Source: an uncultured Bacteroidota bacterium (GTDB lineage: Bacteria > Bacteroidota > Bacteroidia > Bacteroidales > WCHB1-69). From it: 32,292 nucleotides of DNA. The translations under genes were made by a program, and so were the position numbers. Shown here in pieces: positions 9,244 to 17,179 of the stretch. The DNA lies in assembly GCA_902796805.1 (NCBI GenBank), contig CADBQG010000008.1, positions 1-32,292 of the forward strand, written 5' to 3'. The notes under the pieces were generated by a model. That model was not told where the DNA came from. It did not search any database and saw nothing but the letters and a program-made list of their open reading frames with translations. Each line of letters starts with the position of its first letter. Position 1 is the stretch's first letter.

Positions 9244-9391
9244 GCCCTGTCAATTTAACAAAACGCAAAATTAAACATTTTTCAAATGTGATGACAGAAT
9301 ATTTTATTCACAAATTCAGGATTTTTCCAACATTGCGCGGCAGCGGCTTCATGGAATCTTCCAACAACGTTTCTGATTTTGCATTATTTTG

Positions 9392-9399
9392 TATATTTG
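9392..9399 (+). promoter_or_regulatory. Candidate Bacteroidetes promoter for the DUF2147 gene
   Basis: TATATTTG (TAnnTTTG) sits 30 bases before the ATG at 9430, and a TTTC that could act as -33 box lies 18 bases further upstream. Its position inside the upstream part of the open frame supports the internal start at 9430. Confidence 0.5.
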
Positions 9400-9429
9400 C
9401 GGCGCAACAACATTTCAATTTCAGACGGT

Positions 9430-9969
9430 ATGAGAAAGACATTGACCACCATCGTGCTGCTGTGCTGCATGTTTGCCGCCGGCGCACAGAACGCGACCCA
9501 GGACGGTCTCGCCATGCAGCAGGTTGCCGGGACAACCGGCTACAACATCGCCACGCCTGCCGGCAGTGAGACCAGCAACGTTATAACATCCAACGACTTT
9601 GCCAAACAGACGCAGAACGCCGACGACATCTGCGGCTACTACTACTCCGTCGACCCCTTCTCGAAGGAGGCCTCGCAATGCGAGATCTACAAGGCCGCCA
9701 ACGGCACTTACGAGGGCAAGGTTGTGTGGATCGAGAACCCGAAGAAGCGCGACCAAGTTGGGCTCGTGTTCATGACTGGCCTGAAATACAACGCCAAGGA
9801 CAACGAGTACCAGGGCGGGAAAATCAAGTATCCCGGGAAGTCTGGCACCTACAAGACATACATCAGGATTGTGAACGGCGGAAAAAGCATAAAGATGCGC
9901 GGCTACCTTGGCATCTCGCTATTTGGCATGACGGTGGAGATGAAAAGGGAGGACAGGATCAGAAAATAA
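9430..9969 (+). CDS. DUF2147 family exported protein
   Basis: The start at 9430 gives a signal peptide MRKTLTTIVLLCCMFAAGAQ; an earlier in-frame ATG at 9379 lies before the promoter -7 box and is rejected. The mature part (about residues 65-179) matches DUF2147: DICGYYYSVDPFSKEASQC, a KVVWIENP strand, the GGKIKYPGKSGTYK turn and a C-terminal RGYLGISLFGMTVEMKRE, which is the usual place for the family's final beta strands. The family is a small beta-barrel of unknown function exported to the periplasm. A run of about 45 residues between signal and domain has no recognised fold. The cytidine deaminase gene begins 11 bases after its stop, so the two are probably co-transcribed without an obvious functional link. 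Confidence 0.8.
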   Translation: MRKTLTTIVLLCCMFAAGAQNATQDGLAMQQVAGTTGYNIATPAGSETSNVITSNDFAKQTQNADDICGYYYSVDPFSKEASQCEIYKAANGTYEGKVVWIENPKKRDQVGLVFMTGLKYNAKDNEYQGGKIKYPGKSGTYKTYIRIVNGGKSIKMRGYLGISLFGMTVEMKREDRIRK

Positions 9970-9980
9970 CCATCAGCTTT

Positions 9981-10469
9981 ATGAAGACGATAAAATTAGA
10001 GACCACGATGCACGTGTACGAGAGTCGCAGCGAGCTTCCTGCAGACTTGCACGCGCTTCTCGCCGAGGCCGAGCAGGCCGCCACACGGGCGTATTCCCCA
10101 TACTCACACTTCCAGGTGGGGGCGGCCATACTGCTGAACAACGGAAAGGTGTTCACAGGGAGCAACCAGGAGAACGCGGTGTTCCCCAGCGGGCTTTGCG
10201 CCGAGCGTGTCGCGGCGTTCGCGGCCTCGTCGGCATACCCCGAGGTTCCTTTCAGCAAGATAGCCGTCACTGCGATAAACCCTTCGGAACCCCTTAAGGA
10301 ACCGGTATCGCCCTGCGGCAGCTGCAGGCAGGTTCTCTTCGAGTACGAACGGAAATTCGGGCAGCCACTTGAGGTGCTTCTCGCCGGACAGGATGGCCCC
10401 ATTTACCATTTCCAGAGCGTGGCCCATCTGCTTCCATACACGTTCCACGCCGGATTTCTGCCCAAATAA
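9981..10469 (+). CDS. cdd: Cytidine deaminase
   Basis: This 162-residue cytosolic enzyme of the small homotetrameric class hydrolyses cytidine and deoxycytidine to uridine and deoxyuridine with release of ammonia, in pyrimidine salvage. Visible are the YSHFQVGAA substrate-binding strand (about 41-49), the N-x-E motif in SNQENAVFPS (61-70), the zinc/catalytic motif CAE (C73, E75) and PCGSC (C112, C115) supplying the other zinc cysteines. The length is somewhat above the usual 130-140 because of an N-terminal extension. The ATG at 10008 (MHVYES) is an alternative start that would bring it closer to family length. It ends only 4 bases from the converging sigma factor gene. Confidence 0.93.
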   Translation: MKTIKLETTMHVYESRSELPADLHALLAEAEQAATRAYSPYSHFQVGAAILLNNGKVFTGSNQENAVFPSGLCAERVAAFAASSAYPEVPFSKIAVTAINPSEPLKEPVSPCGSCRQVLFEYERKFGQPLEVLLAGQDGPIYHFQSVAHLLPYTFHAGFLPK

Positions 10470-10473
10470 CAGG

Positions 10474-11085
10474 CTACATAGCGTTGCGCATAGGCTTCAT
10501 AACCTCGGCAAGCATCTGCTTCGCCCTCATGATCTGTATCTTGACATTTGAAAGCGAGATTTCCAACCGCTCGGAAATCTCCTCGTAGGCGAGATCCTCA
10601 AAATATCTCAGCTCTATGACTTTACGGTACTTTTCAGGGAGCTGGGCCACCGCGCCTTTCAGCAGTTGCATCCGCTGCTTCACAATAACCTCATCCTCCG
10701 GTGTGGGGGGCAGCTCGGTCTGGGATTTGTCGAACGGCACGGCAGAACTGCAGTCGTACAGGTCGTCGTTTATGCAATGCGGGAGGTTGTTTTTTATCCT
10801 GAGGAAGTCGATGCTGCTGTTGACCGCTATTCGGAACAGCCATGTTGAGAATGCGTACTGCGGTGAATATTTGTGGAGGTATCTGAAGGCCTTTCCGAAG
10901 GTCATGAGGGTGAGGTCCTCGGCGTCGTCGCTGTTCTTCACCATCCGCAGCATCATGTAGTACACGCTGTCGCGGTAGAGCCCCATAAGCTCGGCATACG
11001 CCTTCTGGTCGTTGTCGTCGAGCGCCCTGCGAAGGAGAATATAGTCGCGCTTCGCCTTTTCTGTCTTGCAAACGGCTGCCATCAT
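10474..11085 (-). CDS. ECF-type RNA polymerase sigma factor
   Basis: This 203-residue sigma-70 family factor has region 2 at about 25-95 (the YRDSVYYMMLRMVKNSDDAEDL helix, then FSTWLFRIAVNSSIDFLR for -10 recognition) and region 4 at about 145-195 (LPEKYRKVIELRYFEDLAYEEIS followed by the helix-turn-helix SLSNVKIQIMRAK). The linker carries PPTPEDEV. The start at 11085 makes an ATGA overlap with the stop of the glycosyltransferase gene, so translation is probably coupled; the frame stays open much further upstream, but only as an overlap with that gene. No anti-sigma factor of the usual membrane type is adjacent. It would redirect RNA polymerase to an unknown regulon. Confidence 0.88.
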   Translation of the reverse strand: MMAAVCKTEKAKRDYILLRRALDDNDQKAYAELMGLYRDSVYYMMLRMVKNSDDAEDLTLMTFGKAFRYLHKYSPQYAFSTWLFRIAVNSSIDFLRIKNNLPHCINDDLYDCSSAVPFDKSQTELPPTPEDEVIVKQRMQLLKGAVAQLPEKYRKVIELRYFEDLAYEEISERLEISLSNVKIQIMRAKQMLAEVMKPMRNAM

Positions 11086-12215
11086 GCGTATTTTTTCGTG
11101 TTTAACCTTGAATAGATGAAATAGAGCGGATTCAGGACAGAGAAAAGCAGATCGAATGGCAAAATGAGCGGTATTATCTGCTTCTCGCACAGTTTTGCGG
11201 CGGAGATCCCAACCGAGACATACAGGCCGACCACCCTCACGACTGCCACGCCTATTGCAGCGTAGAGGAATGTGGGGATATGTATGGCGGAGACCACCGA
11301 CAGGGTCAGCAGGACATAGAAAAGCATGTTTGTGGCATCGAACATAGAAAGCGAGAACCTGTTCCTCGTGGAATTGAACTTGCGCGTGTAGTAGAGACTT
11401 ATCTTGTGGCTGCGCCAATATCCATACGACGGGATGTTGTTCTGGACTATCATAGACTCAGGGGAGTATTCCACTGAAGTATTGTCTCCGCCTGAAATCC
11501 TGTGCACGAAGATGTCCTCCTCGCCCCACTCAAGGTGGTTGAACGAGGTAAACCCTTTCTGATTGTAGAACAGTTGGCGCAAAAACGCAATGTTGTTGAA
11601 GTCGGCCCTGTAGGTTGCGTTGCGGAGCACGTGCGAGAAATACTGAACTGCCCCCACCACGTTGTCGTAGCGCAGGAAGGCGTTGTAAGGGGTTCTGCGG
11701 CGCGCATACGTGCTATAGCCCACAACCACCTTCTTCTGCCCTTGGAAATTGGCCGCCATGGCCGAGAGCCAGTGCACCGAGGACGGCTCGCAGTCGGGGG
11801 AGGTTACAAGTATGTTCTCGTATGTTGCGCACTTTATGCCGAAAGAGACGGCCATCTTGCGCCCCTTGCTTGTGGACACGGCCTCGCTAAGATCCACGAA
11901 CTTGATGTTGGGGTAGCGGTTGCTGTACTCCTTGATGGTGAACAGCGTGTTCTCGTCGGGCGAGCGGTCGTTGACAACCACAATCTCGAAAGCCGGATAT
12001 TGCTGCGACAGTAGTTTCGGCAGCGACTGCAAAATCTGCGAGGCGTTGTCCCTGACCACCACCACCACCGACATCGGCACCTCCTTGAATGAAACCGCCG
12101 ACTTCTTCCTGTGAAAGGTAAACTTGCCGTATATCAAGAAATAGTATATCAGCTGAATCACAGTAACGAGCGCGAAAGCGGACAAAACGGCCAGGGCCAC
12201 TTTTGTGTTCTGCAT
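11082..12215 (-). CDS. Membrane-anchored GT2 family glycosyltransferase
   Basis: The 377-residue protein has one N-terminal membrane helix (about 7-29), a GT-A catalytic domain (about 48-260) and two to three C-terminal helices (about 285-365). In the GT-A domain I see MSVVVVVRDNASQ, the nucleotide-sugar binding strand FEIVVVNDRSPDEN, a TSPDC segment in the place of the DxD motif, and EWGEEDIFVHRI as the probable catalytic acidic loop. The active site would face the cytoplasm, transferring a sugar to a lipid or polysaccharide acceptor; donor and acceptor are not readable. There is no adjoining polysaccharide cluster. Its stop codon overlaps the ECF sigma factor start, the most distinctive thing about its context. 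Confidence 0.82.
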   Translation of the reverse strand: MQNTKVALAVLSAFALVTVIQLIYYFLIYGKFTFHRKKSAVSFKEVPMSVVVVVRDNASQILQSLPKLLSQQYPAFEIVVVNDRSPDENTLFTIKEYSNRYPNIKFVDLSEAVSTSKGRKMAVSFGIKCATYENILVTSPDCEPSSVHWLSAMAANFQGQKKVVVGYSTYARRRTPYNAFLRYDNVVGAVQYFSHVLRNATYRADFNNIAFLRQLFYNQKGFTSFNHLEWGEEDIFVHRISGGDNTSVEYSPESMIVQNNIPSYGYWRSHKISLYYTRKFNSTRNRFSLSMFDATNMLFYVLLTLSVVSAIHIPTFLYAAIGVAVVRVVGLYVSVGISAAKLCEKQIIPLILPFDLLFSVLNPLYFIYSRLNTKKYA

Positions 12216-12244
12216 AGGTTATTACAGGTTTTGGTTTGCGGTTG

Positions 12245-12252
12245 CAAAGTTA
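12245..12252 (-). promoter_or_regulatory. Candidate -7 element for the glycosyltransferase-sigma pair
   Basis: The minus strand reads TAACTTTG (TAnnTTTG), 29 bases before the glycosyltransferase start. No good -33 TTTG lies at the normal distance. It is 22 bases from the oppositely oriented tgt -7 box, so the two promoters would compete for the same 100-base gap. Confidence 0.4.
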
Positions 12253-12274
12253 TGCATTATTTGGATAAAAGATG

Positions 12275-12282
12275 TATCTTTG
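12275..12282 (+). promoter_or_regulatory. Candidate -7 element for tgt
   Basis: TATCTTTG (TAnnTTTG) lies 34 bases before the tgt start at 12317. It overlaps an earlier in-frame ATG at 12272, which rules that codon out as a start. No -33 box is seen at 19-21 bases. Confidence 0.45.
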
Positions 12283-12316
12283 CAAAAAAAATTATAAACA
12301 GGTTTACAAACACAAG

Positions 12317-13450
12317 ATGAAGTTCACCCTCCTCAAGACAGACGAAAAGAGCAGCGCGCGCGCCGGGGTCATCGAGACCGACCACGGCAGGATTGAAACC
12401 CCGATTTTCATGCCCGTAGGAACTCTCGGCGCTGTGAAATCACTGCACATCAAGGAATTGAAAGACGATGTCAAGGCCCAGATTATTTTGGGGAACACCT
12501 ATCATCTGTACCTTCGCCCCGGCGAGGAGGTCCTGCGCGAGGCCGGCGGTCTTCACAAGTTCAACGGATGGAACCGCCCGATCCTTACCGACAGCGGCGG
12601 CTTCCAGGTCTTCTCGCTGAGCCACAGACGGAAAATCGACCCCCAGGAGGGCGTGTGGTTCCAGTCGCACATCGACGGCTCAAGACACCTGTTCAGCCCC
12701 GAGAGGGTCATGGACATTCAGCGCGTCATCGGTGCCGACATCATAATGGCATTCGACGAGTGCACGCCCTACCCTGCCGAATACAGCTACGCCAAGAACT
12801 CCATGGAGACCACCTACAAGTGGCTGAAGCGCTGCGCGGCACGCCTCGAGGAGACCGAGCCTCTGTACGGGCACTCGCAGTCGCTGTTTCCGATTGTACA
12901 GGGCAGCACCTACAAGGACCTGCGGGTCAGGTCGGCCGAATACGCAGCCTCAATGAACCTCGACGGCAACGCCATCGGCGGAGTCTCCGTGGGAGAGCCG
13001 GCTGAGCTCATGTACGAGATTGCCGACACGTGCTGCCAGGTGCTGCCTGAAGACAAGCCCCGCTACCTGATGGGCGTGGGCACGCCGGCAAACATCGTGG
13101 AGAACATAGCCCTCGGCATCGACATGTTCGACTGTGTGATGCCCACAAGGAACGGCCGCAACGGGATGATCTTCACATGGGAGGGAATGATGAACATGAG
13201 GAACGAGAAGTGGAAGTCCGACTTCACCCCCATCGACCCTGAGAGCGACCTGTTCGCCGACAGGGAATACTCACGCGCCTACCTCCGGCATCTCTACGTC
13301 TCCGACGAAATCCTCGGCCCCATGATCGGAAGTATCCACAACCTGCACTTCTACCTCGACCTCGCAACCACGGCACGCCGCAAAATCCTCGACGGCACCT
13401 TCTCGACATGGAAAGACGAAATCCTTCCCAAAATCTCGAGAAAACTGTAA
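12317..13450 (+). CDS. tgt: tRNA-guanine(34) transglycosylase lacking the zinc cysteines
   Basis: The 377-residue enzyme exchanges guanine for preQ1 at the wobble position of GUN-anticodon tRNAs, the insertion step of queuosine synthesis. The TIM-barrel signatures are intact: LTDSGGFQVFSL (D92), IVQGSTYKDLR, GGVSVGEP, LMGVGTPANIVE and DMFDCVMPTRNGRNG with the expected nucleophile D272. The structural zinc site is not: where the E. coli protein has ECDCYTC this one reads ESDLFAD (309-315), so three Cys ligands are Ser, Leu and Asp, while the His (H341 in SIHNLHFY) remains. From memory this loss is shared by other Bacteroidetes Tgt proteins, so it is probably lineage-wide and not a defect. It stands alone between divergent promoters and a terminator shared with tRNA-His. 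Confidence 0.93.
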   Translation: MKFTLLKTDEKSSARAGVIETDHGRIETPIFMPVGTLGAVKSLHIKELKDDVKAQIILGNTYHLYLRPGEEVLREAGGLHKFNGWNRPILTDSGGFQVFSLSHRRKIDPQEGVWFQSHIDGSRHLFSPERVMDIQRVIGADIIMAFDECTPYPAEYSYAKNSMETTYKWLKRCAARLEETEPLYGHSQSLFPIVQGSTYKDLRVRSAEYAASMNLDGNAIGGVSVGEPAELMYEIADTCCQVLPEDKPRYLMGVGTPANIVENIALGIDMFDCVMPTRNGRNGMIFTWEGMMNMRNEKWKSDFTPIDPESDLFADREYSRAYLRHLYVSDEILGPMIGSIHNLHFYLDLATTARRKILDGTFSTWKDEILPKISRKL

Positions 13451-13530
13451 GGTGTTGTAGAAGTGAGAAATCAAGAAATTTCAGAACTGATTCTACGCAA
13501 CTACTGATTTCTGGATTGCCAAAAACAAAG

Positions 13531-13559
13531 AACCCCGGGAGAATGAGACTTCCGGGGTT
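13531..13559. terminator. Bidirectional terminator between tgt and tRNA-His
   Basis: AACCCCGG (13531-13538) pairs perfectly with CCGGGGTT (13552-13559), followed by TTTCTTT on the plus strand and by a T-rich run on the minus strand. It serves tgt from the left and tRNA-His from the right. Confidence 0.8.
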
Positions 13560-13568
13560 TTCTTTCAG

Positions 13569-13643
13569 GGCGACTGGTCGGATTCGAACCGACGACCCAC
13601 GGAACCACAATCCGGTACTCTAACCAACTGAGCTACAATCGCC
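13569..13643 (-). tRNA. tRNA-His (GTG anticodon)
   Basis: The minus strand folds into a cloverleaf. The extra G at -1 (13643) faces C73 (13569), as required in histidine tRNA, and a 7-base-pair acceptor stem GCGATTG/CAGTCGC follows. Then come the D arm GCTC/GAGT with loop AGTTGGTTA, the anticodon loop TTGTGGT with anticodon GTG, and the T arm GTCGG-TTCGAAT-CCGAC. The closing pair of the anticodon stem (C27-T43) is mismatched. CCA is not encoded. Queuosine made by the neighbouring Tgt would be inserted at G34 of this tRNA type. Confidence 0.92.
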
Positions 13644-13668
13644 ATGTTTGCCTGTCGAAAAGGCGGTG

Positions 13669-13698
13669 CAAAAATACACTTTTTTTTCATTGTTCCAA
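13669..13698 (-). promoter_or_regulatory. Promoter of tRNA-His
   Basis: The minus strand has TATTTTTG (13669-13676) and a TTG (13696-13698) 19 bases upstream, fitting the Bacteroidetes -33/-7 arrangement. Transcription would begin about 20 bases before the mature tRNA. Confidence 0.5.
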
Positions 13699-13784
13699 CA
13701 CCACTTCCCTATTTTTTTCACTTTATTTTTATTAATAGTCAAACCCGTCCGTCTTTGAAACGGAGTGGCAAGGCACAAACTGTT

Positions 13785-14810
13785 CTATCTCATTATCTTC
13801 CTTTTGTTCAGGGCGGCACGGTACTTGGCGGCATTCTGCATGTGAACCGCAGCGCTGCCTGTGAAATTATGGTAGCCTGAGAAGTCTTCCTTGGCACACA
13901 TATAGAGATAGTCGTGGTGCCGGTAATGCAGCACCGAATCCATAGTGGAGGCCTCGGGAATGCGGATCGGGCCTGGCGGAAGTCCCGGGTAGAGGTAGGT
14001 GTTGTACGGTGAGTCAGTCTTGAGGTCGGCAGCAAGAATCCTCTGCCGCGAGAAATCACCTATAGCGAACTTCACTGTTGGGTCCGACTGCAGGAACATT
14101 CCTTTGCGCAGCCTGTTGATGTAAAGCCCGGCTATTACGGCCTTCTCCGACGGCTTGGAGTTCTCTTCCTCAACTATGGAAGCCAGCGTGGCCACATCCA
14201 CCTGCGAAAGCCCGGCGTTCCTCGCGAGTTCCATGCGCTCTGCATTCCAGAATTTTTTGTACTGCCTGTGCATGAAGTCGATGAAATCCTCGGCGGTTAT
14301 GTCATAGTATATCTCGTATGTGTTTGGGATAAACAGCGCAACAGCAGATGTGTCGTTAAGGTTGTATGCGGAAAGGAACCCGTTGTCGTCGAGCAGTTTT
14401 TCAAGGTCTCCGCTTCTGAAGAAGAACTTGTTGCCTACTTTCTCCACAAACTGCGCCTTGGTGCGTATGTTGTTGAAGGTGAACTTTACCGGATAGTGCT
14501 GGCCGCGGCGAAGGAGACGCACAAGGTCGAGATTCGACCTGCAAGCGGAGATGTCGTACCTTCCTGTGCGGACATTCCGGAACTTGAGCAGCTTGGAAGC
14601 GGTTCTGAAAGTGGACTCCGACTTCAGTACCTTCTTCTTGCAGAGTGTGTCCATGAGATCGTCGAATGAGGAGTTTGGATTTACAACGACTATAACCTTG
14701 TTGTTCACCACGTTTGATGAAGTGAAGACACGGTGGAAGCAGAACGCCGCCGACACTGCGGCAAGCAGCAGTGAAGCCAAAAGGATGTATTTGACGCTTT
14801 TTTTCATCAC
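13785..14810 (-). CDS. mltG: Endolytic murein transglycosylase MltG
   Basis: The 341-residue protein has one N-terminal membrane helix (about 7-27) and a periplasmic YceG-like domain. MltG cuts nascent glycan strands inside the chain and is thought to end peptidoglycan polymerisation near the membrane. Visible landmarks are a LysM-like first subdomain (VNPNSSFDDLMDTL), FIPNTYEIYYDI, the catalytic region LASIVEEENSKPSEK with the Glu at about 214-216, GLYINRLRKGMFLQSDPTVKF, and SPYNTYLYPGLPPGPI, all in the usual order. Length is normal. It follows the NlpC/P60 gene by 5 bases and is the last of the minus-strand envelope genes; a second ATG three bases into the gene is an equivalent start. Confidence 0.93.
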   Translation of the reverse strand: MMKKSVKYILLASLLLAAVSAAFCFHRVFTSSNVVNNKVIVVVNPNSSFDDLMDTLCKKKVLKSESTFRTASKLLKFRNVRTGRYDISACRSNLDLVRLLRRGQHYPVKFTFNNIRTKAQFVEKVGNKFFFRSGDLEKLLDDNGFLSAYNLNDTSAVALFIPNTYEIYYDITAEDFIDFMHRQYKKFWNAERMELARNAGLSQVDVATLASIVEEENSKPSEKAVIAGLYINRLRKGMFLQSDPTVKFAIGDFSRQRILAADLKTDSPYNTYLYPGLPPGPIRIPEASTMDSVLHYRHHDYLYMCAKEDFSGYHNFTGSAAVHMQNAAKYRAALNKRKIMR

Positions 14811-14815
14811 AATTC

Positions 14816-15577
14816 CTAAAGAACCCTCTTGATGACCCTCAATGTGTGCGTGTATTTGCCAGTTTCGCGGTTGAAGATTCCGGTCTCGTCGAAGGTGTCA
14901 ACCCTCACTTTCCCGCTCGAGTGTATTATTTCAGAATTTCCCAAAAGTATGCCCACATGGACGATGTCGCCGCATTCATTGCTGAAGAACGCAAGGTCGC
15001 CCGGTTCGGCCTCGCCGGCGAAGTCGAGCGGTGTGCCGGAAAGCACCTGCTGCGACGCGTCGCGCGGAAGCTGCACGCCCACGAGAGAGAAGACCACCTG
15101 TGTCAGACCCGAACAGTCGATGCCTGTTGGAGTGCGCCCGCCCCACAAATAAGGTGTTCCTATAAGTTTGCGTGCAGACTCAACCACGAACCTTCTCTTT
15201 TCTTCTTGCGAAAGCCCGGAAAGACCGTCGGAACTCGCCAATGACGGATTAGCAGCGCATTCTGCGGACCTCGGAACAAAAGCGCCCATTGTAAGCACAG
15301 GGCAGCCGTCGAGGAGATTCTGCACAAAAGGCTCAACAACGCGGTATTTCGCAGCATTCCGGTTGTCCTCATAATCAGACAACGATATGCGGTGTACCTG
15401 CTTGTCCTGAATCAAGCCCTCATAGTTGCAGTCTGCGGTGCGAATCTTTACCCAACCGCCTGACTCGCCGAGTACAACGTAGCATTCACCGAACAGAAGC
15501 TGGCTGACCATCTCGGATTTGTGCGAGCATTCGGCGCGCATCGGTATGGCGGTCAGGTTGCAGATGCCATATTCCAT
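14816..15577 (-). CDS. Cytoplasmic NlpC/P60 (C40) peptidase with SH3-like N-terminal region
   Basis: The 253-residue protein has an N-terminal SH3-like part (about 1-65, with [15 protein letters not shown]) and a C-terminal NlpC/P60 domain (about 128-250). The catalytic residues are C155 in GIDCSGL, H207 in DIVHVGILL and H219 in IIHSSG. These are features of gamma-D-glutamyl-diamino-acid endopeptidases such as dipeptidyl-peptidase VI/YkfC. There is no signal peptide or membrane segment, so it most likely works in the cytoplasm on imported murein peptides, i.e. in recycling, instead of on the intact wall. Its placement next to mltG, which helps control glycan length, fits a cell-wall operon. 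Substrate specificity is inferred from family only. Confidence 0.88.
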   Translation of the reverse strand: MEYGICNLTAIPMRAECSHKSEMVSQLLFGECYVVLGESGGWVKIRTADCNYEGLIQDKQVHRISLSDYEDNRNAAKYRVVEPFVQNLLDGCPVLTMGAFVPRSAECAANPSLASSDGLSGLSQEEKRRFVVESARKLIGTPYLWGGRTPTGIDCSGLTQVVFSLVGVQLPRDASQQVLSGTPLDFAGEAEPGDLAFFSNECGDIVHVGILLGNSEIIHSSGKVRVDTFDETGIFNRETGKYTHTLRVIKRVL

Positions 15578-15609
15578 GATTGAGGTGTGATAAAATGATG
15601 ATGAGATGA

Positions 15610-16161
15610 TTAGAACGGGAGGTCGTCGGGCTGGCCGTTGTCGGTGAACGTGTCAACTGGCGGCTGCTGCGGCAGGCTGTCCATCGGGTTCGGAGCACCT
15701 TGCGGCGGCGCCTGCTGATACACGGGTTGTTGAACGGGCTGCTGATAAACAGGCTGTTGGTAAACTGGTTGCTGATACACAGGCTGCTGCATAGGCTGCG
15801 CATATTGCGGCTGCTGATATACGGGCTGCTGAGGGAATCCCTGCGGCTGCTGGTATCCAGGCGCCGGCGTTCCCTGCATCGGGGCGGTCTGGGCGAAATC
15901 AACCTTCCACGCACGAAGGCTGGTGAACCATCTTCCCTCATATTCCCTCGATTCTATGTCGAACGACACTGTTATAATGCTGTCGTCCTGATACTGGTCT
16001 ATCAGGTGAACGCGGTCGTTCATGAGCGAGAAACAGACTTTCTTAGGGTAATTGTCGAGGGTTTCAATTATGAATTCTCTTTTTTTCCAGGGGTTTCCTG
16101 TCGATTTTGCAGTTCCTTCCTGCAATTCGGTCTTTTTGAATAAGCGTCCGGTTATTTCCAT
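15610..16161 (-). CDS. DUF3127 OB-fold protein with SSB-like acidic tip
   Basis: The 183-residue protein has two parts. Residues 1-95 are a DUF3127 domain ([18 protein letters not shown], then SLRAWKVDF), which is short, beta-rich and has an OB-fold look. Residues 96-183 are low-complexity, with QQPVYQQP-type repeats (about 115-150), and end in DDLPF. That layout, OB domain, disordered Gln/Pro linker and acidic Phe-terminated tip, is the one found in single-stranded DNA binding protein SSB, whose tip is DDDIPF. I infer ssDNA or partner-protein binding through the tip, but the family has no firm function. It lies 3 bases after the MCE gene and 32 bases before the NlpC/P60 gene; no signal peptide. 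Confidence 0.75.
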   Translation of the reverse strand: MEITGRLFKKTELQEGTAKSTGNPWKKREFIIETLDNYPKKVCFSLMNDRVHLIDQYQDDSIITVSFDIESREYEGRWFTSLRAWKVDFAQTAPMQGTPAPGYQQPQGFPQQPVYQQPQYAQPMQQPVYQQPVYQQPVYQQPVQQPVYQQAPPQGAPNPMDSLPQQPPVDTFTDNGQPDDLPF

Positions 16162-16164
16162 ATT

Positions 16165-17145
16165 TTATTGTTTTTTTGTTTTTTCCTTTTTTCCGAAAAC
16201 TGTGACGTTGATGTATTTGGATGGGTTGGCCTTGATGTCCTCAATGAGAATGTTAAGGCTTTCGATTGTCTTTTCTATGTTCTTGTAGAGGGCGTCGTTG
16301 TGCATAAGCTGCCCCACAGTGCCTTGTCCGCTGTCTACACCGGAAATTATATGGTTGGCGTTGTCTATGGTCTTCTGGGCGCTTCCCACTAATGTCTTTA
16401 TGTTGGCCTGCGCCACGGAGTCGGTTATATTGTCGATGTTGGCAACAATTGACTCTATTCTCGGGGTTGCCTCGCCAAGCGTCTTCGACAGCCGGTCGAG
16501 TTGGGTTACTATCTCGGTGAACTTCTCGTCGTTCTTGGAGATTATTCCGGCAAGCGCGCCGGTGGTGTTCTGGAGGTTCTCGAGAGTGTTCTTGATCATA
16601 GTGCCGCCGTTGACCGAGTCGTATGGCAAGAACGCTGTCTTGAGGTTCATCCCGATGGTGTCGACTGATGCCACCACGCTTCTGAGCTGCGCCACGAGAT
16701 CGCCGACACCGTCGAGCATCCCGGCAGACAGAGAAGATGCCAGGGTATCGCCTTTTTGGGCGTATTCACGCGACTCGCCCAGCCTCAGGTTCACCACCAT
16801 GCCGCCGAGAACATCCTTCTGCGATACTTCAAACCAGGAGTCCTTTGGTATGTCGAACTTCTCGGTGACAAGAATTTCGGCACAAATCCTGACGGGATTG
16901 GAACTCAACATGCTTATGTCCGTAACTTTGCCGATCTGATAGCCGTTGAGGTTAACATTCGTGCTTTCATGCAGCGCGCCAACATCTTCAAAAACCGCGT
17001 AGAAATACCTTTTATGCCCAAGTATGTTTATACCTTTCAGGAATGTTGCCCCGAAATAGAATATCAGTCCGGCAAAAATGCAGAAAATCGCCACTTTCGC
17101 GCTCTTGTAATCCTTGGGGGTGCGGGTATTATTGTTCTTTTCCAT
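16165..17145 (-). CDS. MlaD/MCE-domain lipid transport protein
   Basis: The 326-residue protein is anchored by one N-terminal helix (about 18-36). The MCE domain spans about 43-120, with YFYAVFEDVGALHESTNVNLNGYQIGKV and VNLRLGESREYAQKGD. A long predicted helical tail (about 135-300) resembles the MlaD/PqiB needle-forming region. MCE proteins form hexameric rings that carry phospholipids across the periplasm, normally with an MlaE permease and MlaF ATPase; neither partner lies nearby. It begins 34 bases after the stop of the giant T9SS protein and is followed by the DUF3127 gene, so it could share a transcript with both. Confidence 0.87.
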   Translation of the reverse strand: MEKNNNTRTPKDYKSAKVAIFCIFAGLIFYFGATFLKGINILGHKRYFYAVFEDVGALHESTNVNLNGYQIGKVTDISMLSSNPVRICAEILVTEKFDIPKDSWFEVSQKDVLGGMVVNLRLGESREYAQKGDTLASSLSAGMLDGVGDLVAQLRSVVASVDTIGMNLKTAFLPYDSVNGGTMIKNTLENLQNTTGALAGIISKNDEKFTEIVTQLDRLSKTLGEATPRIESIVANIDNITDSVAQANIKTLVGSAQKTIDNANHIISGVDSGQGTVGQLMHNDALYKNIEKTIESLNILIEDIKANPSKYINVTVFGKKEKTKKQ

Positions 17146-17179
17146 CGAAATTTATAAGGTATGCTGCAAAAAAAGTTTT

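Noticed and set aside
11086-11418. A 111-residue N-terminal extension of the sigma factor.
   Set aside because: It overlaps the glycosyltransferase gene in another frame; the ATGA overlap gives a normal-length sigma factor.
13740-13790. A small hairpin after mltG as a terminator.
   Set aside because: Only a 5-base-pair stem with no U-tract directly after it; too weak to list.
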